A stretch of 64,000 nucleotides of DNA from Cyanophora paradoxa (taxonomy: Eukaryota > Glaucocystophyceae > Cyanophorales > Cyanophoraceae), in the NCBI GenBank assembly GCA_004431415.1, contig QPMI01000023.1, positions 1-64,000 of the forward strand. Reading direction: 5' to 3'. Below the pieces are notes generated by a model, which saw only the letters and a list, made by a program, of their open reading frames with translations, made no database searches and was not told the DNA's origin. The position numbers and the translations under genes are program-made. Below, piece by piece: positions 22,601 through 34,600 of the stretch; positions within the stretch are counted from its first letter, which is position 1, and every line of letters starts with the position of its first letter.

Positions 22601-25600
22601 TATTCCGTGTCGACGGGCCCGGACACGATCATCGTCAACCTCGCCTACATTTTCACAGGTCAGCGCACGCGCCGACGTGCCGCCATCCGACTGCGATCGG
22701 CACTGACTATCTCGTGCTGCCGCTTCCTGCAGGCGTCCCCGTGACTGAACCCGTGACGAGCTCAATCACGTACGACCCGGATCTGGCAGGGTCCTTCTCA
22801 GAGCTCGCGGGGGAAATTCAGACCGTCACCGGATACCGGCCGCAGGAGATCGTTTCCAGCCGCCGCCGCGCGCTCCGCTCCCGCTCAATTTTGCAATACA
22901 CGGAAGAGCCAGTCGTTGCGTCTTTCGGCGGAACTACGGGGGCACTGCGCGCAGCGCAAAAGGCGAGCCGACCTTTCCCTTTGTTTTCAATTGTGATGAT
23001 CTGACAAGTACTTCCTTGCTGCAGGCTGCCGCATTCATCTCTCGCGGCATCTTGCTGCCTTCAATGTACTCGATCGAATTCAACTTCAGGGGCGTGCGAA
23101 CAACAGCCCGCAACCCTGCAATGGCGAAGAACTCCAATCGCGCACTGCCCTACTCGGGTATCACGCTGGCCGCCGGGACGGGCGCCGCGGACCTGTCCAT
23201 GGGCTCCTCTGCCCCCGGGCGTTTCGAACTGCTCAGCGCTGAGGGTACCGGCACGGGCGTCGCCGCCGCGCGCAGCCCCGCCGCTGCGTCGCTGTTCACT
23301 GCGTCGAGCTCCGCGTCGGACGCGGTCTTCGCGAGCCTGCCCGTCGGCGATTCCACAGCAATCGTTCAGTGTGCCATCTCCGACAGCGCCGGTGGTGCTT
23401 TCATGGCCTTCAATCCCGCAAACGGTCTGTACCCTCAAGCCCAGCGCTTTCATTTTTCTGACGTGCTGATGCACATGTGCAGGCGGCGCCTCGGTCGTTC
23501 ACTACGTGCCGAGCGGTGCCGGGTACTCGCAACGAACGATTCCCTCTGCCAGCCTCCCGCAGCCGTCGGTTTGTCTGCGGCTGGGCCCAACAAGCTCTCA
23601 GCCGCTCCGCTTCCTGGTAGGGACCCGTTCACCGGGGCTCTTCGTCGTCTCCGCCTCGGCAGCAGGCGTCGAAGCACAGTCCGTCGCGCTCTCAGGCGCG
23701 AGCAGCAAGCCAATCGTTTTGGGGTCCCGCGCGGCCCTATCACGCGCAACGTCGGGGGTTTTTCTGCAGTCGGATGACGCGACGAGTGCCGGTGGAAGCG
23801 GCTGCAACACGGGGGACGGCGATGTCGTGCTGCACGTCGTCGATGGGAGCGGGACCCTGACATCCATCCCGTCGAAGCTGAAGGGCGTCTGCCCCCGATC
23901 CATGGCAGTGTCTCCGGACTCGTCATCGGCCATCGTCATCTCGACGGAGGGGCGCCTCTTCCGCGCCTCTTTGCGCTCCCTCGACAGGACCTCGTTTTCC
24001 GAGTTTAGACAGAATGGCCGATCCGCGCTTTCGTCCGGGGAGTCCATCGTCTCCGTCGTCTTCCTGCAGGTACTGTCGTCGTCTCTGATGCTTCTAGCCC
24101 TTCGATGATGACGAGTGTGCAGAGCCGGGCATACGCCGTCGCAGCCACGCTTGGGCACAGCTCGGGCCCCCGCCTCTGCATCCTGTCCATGGCCGATGGA
24201 TCGGTGCAAGACACGGCGTCGACTCTCATCTCTATCTCGGGCGCCCTGCCCTCCGTTGCCGCCGCCGCCGCATCAGCGACATCGGTCGCGCTAGAAGCTG
24301 TGCCGGAAACGCCAGGAGTTTACGTAGCGTTCGGCAAATACATGGCTCGCTTCAACGTGGCTCCCGGTGCGTTTCTCTTTCTCTTCGTCGTCTCTCTCAC
24401 CTCTGGTCTTAACCCTAGGCCTGTCTGCCCCGCAGCATCCGTGCAAGTGCTGGGCACTGGATCGAAAGAGCGCTCCCTTGCCATCCGCACTTCTGTCTCC
24501 ATACCTTACGTGACTGGAGGCCTCGTTTCGGGCGTCCAGGTACGGACGCAGTGCTGGCCGTCTAGAGCGCTCGCCACGCGCTCGTATATATTAAAATGCA
24601 ATTTGCAAACAGATCAATATATTGAATGATGCGAGCCTGCGCCCGGTCTTCAGCTACATTTCCTCCGACTCTGCCGGGCTGACGAACACTCGCCGAGTGG
24701 CGCGCATTGCGTTAGCCCCGCCGACCTTCGCTGTGGGAGGTGCGTGCCGTCACACTCGCGCAACATATGCATGTGAAAGCGAATTAACCCATCGATTATT
24801 TCTCAGGGCGCTATTCGGTGCAAGCGTGCGTCTTGGATGAGCCCCAATCGAGCTGCTCGGCCCTCCCCACAGTCTCCAAAGCTTACTTCTCCGTCCGGAG
24901 CCGCAGCGGTGATTCCCTTTAATCTGATCCGCCCGTCCGCTGTCTGATCCGCGGCGCGATCAGGCGCGACGAGCGTCGAGCCGAAGGTCATTCCGTTCAG
25001 CATCACGTCCGAGGACGGGACGACCTTCGTCACGGGCAAGCTGCGTGCCGTCGTCGACAGCGTTCCGGTCGGGCAGCCGAAGCGCGGCTCGGTCGAGGTG
25101 CCGTTCCGTCGCGCCGCCGCCAGAAATTCGCTGACGCGCGCGCAGATGTTAGTCGCCACGGTCGACGCGTCCCGCATAGCCGCACCCTACGACGCGGTGC
25201 TCGAGGCTTCCATGACGTGGAACATCAAAGGAGCCACAAAGAATGAGAAATCTGTGGAAACGGTACCACTTCAAGGCTTGCACCTCGTCTTCGCTCGAGC
25301 GCCAACTTTGAACCGGTGGCTGCTCGCAAACGCAACCGTTAGGGACGCGTCTGGGGTGCACTCAGGCTCTATCTTTGCATTTGGCTGCGGACTCACGTGC
25401 ACGCCGCCCCACGCAGGAGGGCGTGTCGTGGCTGCCTTCATCCGCCCAAGTCTCCTCGTCTTCGTTTGTCGCATCGGCGAACGTCGGGGACGAGATCGCC
25501 TGCGGGCGCCTATGGGTGCCTCTCTCTTCTGGATCGCCCGCCCTCGACCGTGGATGGCTCGAGCTGCAGGACTTCCGCATGGCCGCCTTCTCCGACTCGG

Positions 25601-28600
25601 ACGGAAGCGCGCGCTCGTACGGCTGCGGCGCGTCGGAGACCTGCGAGCTGAAGGCTTCGGCAACCGACGGCACGCTCGCCGCGTCTTGCACCGCCGCAGA
25701 GCCGACGACGGTCGTGATCAGAGCGGACCTCGGGACCGCCAGCATCGCGACCATCCTCGAGCAGGCCTCCAAAGCGGCCGGGGCTCCGGTCACCGTCGTG
25801 CAATCGACCTCCAGGCGGCGAATCCATCAGACCGCGTCCGGCGGCGACACGCTGACGCTTTCTACTGGGTCCGGACCGACAGGCGGAGCCGTGCGTGTTG
25901 CATTGAACGACGCGCTTGCGCTTTCTGACGGCCGCCGTGCAGGCCGCCATCCAGCTTGTGAATGCGGTGAACAGCGGCTCATCGACCGTCTCGTCGCTTC
26001 AGGGCATCTCCGTTGCTGGCAGCGAAGAGATCTCCAATCCCGCCGTGCCTGCAAGTCCGTACTTACTACAGTGTCTATCTCCTTACATTCGAAGGGCCTG
26101 ATCTCCGCGTGCAGCCGGTTTGTGGTCGGCAGTAACGACGACTCCCTCGCAGTTCGACCACGCCTGCGTCTTCGGCACTGCGATTTTCTTCGTAAGGGCC
26201 GACGCGGCGGCTTCTGAGCTCTCGGTCACAAGCTTCGACCCCACTACGGGGACTTGGACCTCTGGTGCAAAGCTCAGCATCCCTGGCGGGGCGGCATCTG
26301 GCGCCTTCGCCTGCTCGGATTCAGCGATTTACGGCACGCTTCCAGTCCGCATCATTGTGAATTGATGCTAACGTTAACCTCTCGCAGCGTTCGGCGGGCT
26401 TTCCGCCGGTGCGCCGACGTCGGCTCTGAGGGCGTACATATTCGCGGATGGCACTTGGGAGACGATCGCGCCTCCCTCGGGCGTCGCTCCACCAGCCCGC
26501 AGCTCTGCAACATTCGTCTCGCTGTCGGACACATCCCTGCTTCTCACGTCCGCAAAATCTTCCGATGCTGTAATTGTTCGCGTCTGATTGCGCAACCGCT
26601 CGCAGCGCTGGCTTGGGCAGCGCGTCAGCGCCCCTAACGGACGTCTGGCTCTTCGATGTCGTCGCGTCGGAGTGGGCGCAGCTGCAGACGCCGTCGTCGT
26701 CTGCCAGCTTCATTCGCTACGGCTCTTCAGCCGCCGCGCTGGACGGCGTCGTCTATATATTCGGAGGGGCGAGTCAGCCGGGCTCTGGCGCGACGTTCTA
26801 CAACGCGCTGTACTCGTGCGTCTGATTTGGGCTTTGCGCCTTGCTAGCACTGATTTGAGCTTTGCGCCTGCAGCTTCGCCGTGGCCCCGTCGTCTACAAG
26901 TCTTCCTTCACCCACGCTCGTCTCCGATGGGCTGTCCCAGCTGGCGCCGTCACCGCGTGTCTACGCTTTGATGCAACTTCAAAATATGGGGTCGACATCG
27001 CGGGTGAGGCTCTTAGTGCATTCTGGAGATTTAGAATCAGCAATGAGCCCTTCACCAGATATTCGTCACCGGTGGGTACGAATCCGGCGGTCAAGCAGCG
27101 AGCCTGGCGGATCTGTACATCTTCGACATCGGCGCGAGAGTGTGGGCGAAAGTGTCGCCCATCGGAACGGGCCCTCCGGACATCTCCGGCGCGGCAGCCT
27201 CCTACGGCAACGCGCTCTACATGCATTCTCCGACAGCGGGCGGACTCTTTGCGTGGAGCCCCGCCGGTGTGACGACATTCGCATCCGGTGCGCTGCTTTT
27301 GTTTGTCGGAAAGCGATCACTATAGCTAATAAGTGGTTTCGCGCGCGAAGCCTCCAAGATGATGGGAGGCACCTCGGTGCTGGCAACTCCGCAGGTCACC
27401 TATCCCGTGTCATCAACCGTCATTCTCCTGGGCGGAACGGTCTCAGCCTCCTGGGTCTCGGCGACCACCAAGTACGACTCGGCGACAGTCACGCTCTTCC
27501 CGGTCGACAGAAGCCGCGTCTTCGTGCGCGGATCTCGTCTTGTTTTCGGTGCACCCTCAGGATTGACGCGAGCGCAGCCCGTCTTCACTGGCGCCAACAC
27601 CGGAGCGTGCCGCCTGTCGATCCCCTCCACCGTCAGCAAAGGCTCGTACCGGGTACGTACAGAATCTCGCTCAGCCGAGAGTCCCTGGGACCGATCGCGA
27701 GTCCGCACAGATTCAGGTGGTCCTCACGGGACCGACCGTGCCCGTTCCTCTGTCGATCACGAGCAATGCCTTCTCAGTCATACAACGTGCGCGTGAGCGA
27801 TCGCCGCGCCTAGTCGCCTCTCACATGAGCGCAGCGGAGAGCGCGCTCGAAGCGGTGGCGGAAGAAGTCTTCATCCTCACCCCAGCGACGTCCGTGGACG
27901 TCCTGCTAGGCGACGAACTGAACCTCGCCTGGACGACGCGGGGCCTTCCATCCCAGCAGAACGTCAACCTCTCTCTCGTGGCCACGACGACGACTGCGGC
28001 CGTCGAGTTCTCGGTTCGCGCTCCGCGTTCAATGAGGTCTCTGATGCTAACAACTGCTAGATCGGGAGCTTTTCTACATCGTCTTCGCAAGGCCAGCGCA
28101 CTTGGCGGGTCGATAGAGTGCCGCCAGGGCTCTATTTGCTTCGAGTTTCCGTCTCTGTCCCAGACAGGTCGAAGACGTTTACCGCCTCCAGCGCGAGCAT
28201 CGCCATCAGACGTGTGCCGCTCGCCGTCTCGCCCTTCCGCGCTTATTCAAGAGTCGTAACACCTAGGCCTTGCGTGCAGCGTACACTGTGTCTGTGCTGG
28301 GTCCGACGGCAAGTGAGAGCTGGCTTCCAGGACAGCTGCGTGCTGTCACTGTCGAGACAACCAGCTCCGCCTCGTCTTTTGCCACAGTCAATCTGCTCAG
28401 CTATCCGGACATGACTCTACTGAGGGTGATCGGCGCCATTCGCGTCATTTCACGAAGCGATGCTAAGCGCGCCCGCAGACGATCGCACAGGCCGTTCAGA
28501 TGAGCGGGCCGCCTCTCGGGCGGCGCCTTTCCGCCGCCGCCTCCACGGGCCAATTTGTCTGGAACGTCAGTTCTGTCGAAGTGGGCACGTATATCCTGCA

Positions 28601-31600
28601 GGTCCGCTTAAGTAATTCTGTGGTCCTGGGGGACGGGGGTTGATGGCCGCGGGCGACAGGCCGAGGTGCCGGCCGACACCGCCAGCGGCCTCTCCACGCC
28701 ATTCTGTATCGGCGGCACCTGCGAACGTACGATTTGGTTTCATTAGGGATTTTCGATGTGAATTTAAAATTTCTCATCGCTTTTCATGCAGCGGGTTTTG
28801 CGTTTATAACTCCTACTGTCGAGGTCCGTGAACATAAAGCGGTATCAATCAGGATTAATTGACGCCCTTTTTGCGCACAGACTGTGGCGAGCCTGGCCGT
28901 CGGGCTGCCGTTCGCTCTTCGGTGGTCGAGCACGGGCATTGAATCCACTTCGATGGTGCAAATCTCACTAACAAATGTCGCCACGGCGACGCGCGTGCCG
29001 GTGAGCAAGAGTCCTCCTCTAATTGAGTCCTCTGAGTCTGATTTGCAATCGCCCCGCAAGATTGCCGTGCGGAGGAACTCTGGTTCTTTCGCCTTTGTCC
29101 CATCTGCAGCCATGGGAACCGGACTCTTCTTCTTTGAGCTGAGCACGAGCCTCCGAGGTCGGACCATCAGCGCCTCCAGCTCCAACTTCATCCTCGAAGT
29201 GCCGCCCGGTGAGTGCAGCTGAAAATGCGCAAGTCTCGCTATCTCATGAGTTTCCAGCCTTCATTCTACTCCGGCTTCCCGATGGGCGGACGCCCTTCGC
29301 AACCGGGCAGACGGTGCCCATTCGCTGGGACTCGGGCAACCTCGACTCTCGTTCCGTCGCGCTGCGCCTCGTTGGGAGCGACGACACGATCATTGTAAGC
29401 TTTGCAGCAAATTTTCAAGGGTGGCTCCGTTGACGATCGGTTCGCAGGAAATTGCGGACAGTGTCGCCAACACCGGTATCTACACCTACATTATCAGCAC
29501 CGAAGTCAAGTCCGGCCAGTACTCCGTGGAGGTAGGCGGATGCCCCTCAATGATTCGTCGTGCTACTAGTACTTGCCGATCACTGGACGTTCGACGCAGG
29601 TCGGTGTGGGAGACTGGAAGCTGAGCAGTCGAGGGAAGCCCTTTACGATTAACGCGGAAATGCCCTCTATTAGCATCTCGCCGATCCCTTCGCTGCTTCC
29701 CGGACAGTTCTATACGTGCGCCGTCTCTCGACGCTCGAGTGCGGCTTTGACGCAGTTGCGCGCAGCATTAAGTGGACCACTACCTCGCTGCCACTGGACG
29801 CGGTGGTCAAGATCAACATCGTCTCCGTCGAGTCGACGAACGAGGCCGCCGTTCAAACGCTGGCTCCGGAAATTGGAGCGCAGGTCCAGGACTGGATAGT
29901 AGATCAAAGAGTAGGTACGCAAACTTTCGCATTCAACGGATTCGCCGATCTTCCCTTAATTGTTAACGTCGTCGCGCAGCTCCAGGCAAGTACCGCATCG
30001 ATGTAGCCGTGAAGGGCGTTCTGGGGTCGAGCGCCGTGTTCTCCGTCCTTTCACGTGCGTGCATATGTACGAGACTTTGCCGCAATGCAAAAATCTCACA
30101 TCCCCGCAGCGCCTCCGACGCGCGATCCGTGTCTTGGCAAGCCGCCGACGTCGCGAGGCTTTGTCATCGGCGCGAACGAGTTGGACGGAGAGGCGACGGT
30201 CCTCGAGATTGGCCGCTCTGATCTCAAGCTCAGCGCGGAAGGAAGCGTCGCGTGCGACGGCACCCCCGCGGCGTCTGTCGCCTGGCTTGAAGTCGGCTCT
30301 CCTGACCCGAAGCGACGAGCCCACATCGCTGCCCCAAGCGCGCTCACGACAGCAGTCACGAAGCTCCGTGTCGGGATGACCACGTGCGCGACCGCCAAAA
30401 TCACTGCCCTGCCGCAGAACCGCGCGCGAAGTCGTTGCAGGTTTGAGCTCGTCGTTCGAGACCGCCTGAACCAGGAATCGCGAAGCACCGTCGTCGTCAA
30501 GGTCATTAACCGGAAGAGTGCGCGCGATCGCGATCGCGATCGCTTCTCGCAGTTGTCGATTCGACGTTGAAGTGCTGCGTCCGCGGCTTGCCCTCGCAGT
30601 TGTCTCCATGGTCGTTTGCCTGGACGACGGCTTCTCCAGCCTGGAGAAACGGCTCAACAACTCCGCTATCCGCCAACCGCTGGCGACCTCCCTCGGCGGC
30701 TTCCTCAAGCAGACGCTGAACCCCAATTCCTTCGCCCAACTTCAGATCTCGCTTTGCCCCGAGGGAGGCGGTGCGGCATTGTCTTTCCAAGTACCCGCGG
30801 TTGTCGGCCGCACGGGGACGGAGATCGCGGAGGAGCTGTCAAGGATGATCCCCTCCGACTTTCCCAATGGAGCTCTGTCTTTCCCCGTCGCCGGCGCGAG
30901 GCGAAGCCTTTTCGGGGCCGCGTCAACGTCGACCGTCCCCATTGCTGTCACGAGGCTCTTCGTCAAGGCTACGCCCTCTCAACGTGAGTCCATGCTAGGC
31001 TCTTCTGCAAAGCGACTGCGAATCGCAACTGACGCATCACGAACAACAGTGAACGCCGCGCCGTCCACCCCTGCGCTCGCCCTCTTCCCAGCATCACGCT
31101 ACTCGTACGTTGTTGTGGACACGAAGACAAAGGTCCGCGCTCTAGATCTCGGTTGAACTTCCGAACTCTCCAACAATTGCTGAAGTGTTTGATCTGCGTG
31201 CAGCTCGGCGCCGTGGAGGTCGTCGCTGCGGCCGAAGACGTCGCTCCGGGAGTCGTCGCCGCATGGGAGTGGTGCGGCTTCTCCCGGGACAGATTGCTTA
31301 GGTTGGCCTACAACCGCCGAGCAGGTATGTCAACGGGAAGCTCCAGGATTCGACGGAGGGGCGCATCAGCCTGAACCTCGCGGTCGGGGTGTACAGCGTC
31401 CAGGCCGTCGGTGCGCCTCCGTGCCGCGTTTTGACATGTGTCGCTCATTCTCGCTCCGTTCGCCGCGCGCAGTGTTCGACGACGAGAACCTCGACAGCGA
31501 GTCGGAGCTCCTTGTTCTGCACGTCGTCGACGAGTACAGCTGCAACGTCGGCAAGGCGAGGCCGAAATCGATGTTGAGCAACTGTTTGCCTTCAGCTTAA

Positions 31601-34600
31601 GGCTTTGCGCAGGACCTGGTGCTCGTGTTGGACGCCGCCTCGTCCGAGGCCTCGCAGGTGTACGTCCGAGACTTTGTCATGAAGCTTCTCCGGCCTTTCT
31701 GGATCCAGGGGCCGGACAGCTACGTGTCGATCGTTCGCTACAGTTTGCTGCCCGCCGGCAACGCGACCGTCGTTCTGCACAAAGCGGAGGTCAAAGCCGC
31801 CTACGAGGCGGTCGAGGCCAGAAGGCTGCCCAACAACGGAACGGACCCCACCGCGCCGAGACTTATGGCGCGCGGCATGGAAGCCGCGCAAGCGGCCGCG
31901 TTGTCGATTGCCCGCAGGGGCGTCGTTCGTAGTGTCGTTTTACTGGCGTTTGACCAGCCGCTGGACGACAAGGAGGCGCTCAACGCTTCCGCCCCCATTA
32001 AGCAGCGCAGCAATTTGTACGCCGTCCCGATGATTGCAGACACGTACGCCTTTGAGTCGGGGCTCGACCTCTTCCGCACCATCGTCACACAGGCAAGAGT
32101 GCACCGCCGCATTCATTGATAGAATCTCATGACGCTTGTTGCAACGTGCAGCCGAACACGACGAACGTGCAGCCAGTAACGATGGATCTTCCAGACGAGC
32201 TCCACAAAGCAGCGATCGAACTCGCCAAGACAATCTGCGAGGGTGCGTCTGAGTGATTTGCACTCGGGATTTGTTGTTCTAACATTTGGAGAACCCAGGC
32301 AAGGCGCCTCCGGGGGCCGACGAAGAAGAAGTGACCGGGAAGACCATCGGGCAGGCCATTACGGCCGCTGTAGCCGCCGCCGTTGGGGCGAGCGTGGCGG
32401 GCGCCATCGGCAGCTCTGTGGGCGCTTCGATGAGCGGAGGGGCGGGCATCTCATCCTCTGGCGGCGTCTCCATCATTTCGCAGGCCCAGGTACTGATTCG
32501 ACCAAAAGTGCGCCAGCTCTCTGGCAGCGCTAACGTGCCCGTGGCGCGGCAGTTCATCAGCGAGACGAGCTTCCTGAACGCAAACATCGGCGGCGCCTAC
32601 AATGCCACGGCGTCCTCGACTCAGTGGACCATGCTATTTCTGGGAGCCCCGTGGCGTAGCGGCAGCGACAACTCCAGCTCGGTCGCCCCTCGCGTCGGCC
32701 GCCGGCTGCTGGGGGCGAACGCCTTCACGCGGCAAGTGGGCAGCGAGGTCGCGAGTCCCCTCCTGCAGGAGAGCATCTTCTGGTCGGCCCTCGGCCTCGG
32801 CGCGGTCACGATCGTCCAGATCATCGCCGCGCTGGTCTTCAAACACGTCTTCCGTTTCAAGGAGACGCCCAAGATCTTCTGGTTCCCCAAGCCCCAGGTG
32901 CCGAGCCGCAAACAGACGCCTGCCACGCGGCGTCTCACCCGCCACGCACCCGCAGGTTGCGGTAGTCTTCGTACGCGGCGGCGGTCGTCGATGCTCGCCG
33001 CGGCGCTCTGTGACGGGCCGCGCGCAGATTGCGTACGAGGGCTTCGTGCTGGCGGCCGCCGCGACCTCGAGGCTGACCGACACGTTCTGGCGCACCGTCG
33101 GGGCGCTGCTCCTGGTTCGGAGCCCCTGAGCCCTTGAAATGTCTGGAATTGAAATGTCGCAGGCTGGCATCGCTGGCGTCTTCTTCATCTTTGCCGCCCT
33201 GATGGTTATCTACCGCGTCCGGCGGAAGCACATCACATGGTGCTCGCCTCACAGCTGCAGTCGAGCGCGAGCGCAGTCGCCTCACACAGGACGCAGGGTC
33301 CCTCTGCCGAAGCCGGACTGGCGGCATCTGTGGGTGATGACCGGCGACAGTGACCTAAACGTCGAAGAGGAGTTCGACAACGAGCTGGGCTACATGAAGC
33401 ATCAGTGACTCCCGGTGCCTCGCGAGCCTTCGGGCACTAGCGCTGACTTTGACGTAGGCAAGACGAGCTGCACCAAATACAGCACATGGCGCAATACGCC
33501 GCGGATCACAATGGCCAAGCGAAGAACCCGGGCGGCCCGTCGATCGCGCAGATGCTCCTGGATGCGAAGCGCCGCGGCACCGCGCACCCCGCGTCGACGC
33601 CGCATGCAGCTGCAGCGCAGCAATCTTTCAAGCCACTCGCGATCGTACAGCAGCTGGACGTCTTCGAGACAAAGCCAATGGACGAGTTCAGCCAGATCAA
33701 GCGCTGGGCCGTGTCGCGCTGGGCGGCTTCAAAGGAGGGCTGCCGCAAGCTTAGGCACTCCTTCAGGCACTCGAAACTCCGCCGCCGTCTGGCGCTCGTC
33801 TGGAGCTGGTGCGCTCTTACGCGGGATATCGAATCCCTTCGGTTATTTACTTTTAATTTGGAAGGCTCAACCACGAGCATGGCGTCTGGATCGTGAATCC
33901 CAATCGTGTCGATGCTCGCGGAACTCTCTGGTCCTGTGCGTCGAATTTATAGCTTGCGAGAGGGCTCGAAGCTCGACAACTCTGACTCGAGATCCAATCC
34001 CTCCAGCGCGCAACTTCCGATGGACGTTTGACGCCTTCTTCGAACCTTTCCGCGGAGAATCCTTCGGGCAGTGGTTCGGGGTGCGACGCCGTGCCGCGCG
34101 CTCCGCCTCTGCCTCGGTGTCTGACCCTGCCGCTCTCGTAACAGATCTGGGACATCTTCAGAAAGCTCAGCTGCGGCCTCATCGTTGGTGCGCACGCCGT
34201 GACGCGCAGCCGTCAGTCGGGCGTTCGGCCCGGTCCGATGCGCCGCGCAGGACTCGTCCGCGATCCGTCCGATAGCGTCAACCCGTCCGAGTTCCGCATC
34301 TCACTGCAGGTGGGCCGTCTCGAGGAGAGATTCGTACTCCCACGGTTCAGAACCGACTGCCTCGCTTCGAACTCGCAGATGGGCCTCCTCATTGGAGTCA
34401 TCGGCACCGACCTGCTGTACCTCCTGACCACGTGGCCTTTCCGGTGCGCGCCCGCGCTGCCGGCTCGCGCGCTTGCCACATCCAACACTCTCGCAGGGAG
34501 AACATCGAGAACTACGAGCGCGTCTTCACCGACTCAGTCCAGGTACCTTCGATTGCGAGATTCAAATCGGCCTGCGTAATAGCTTCGGGATCTCACCTTT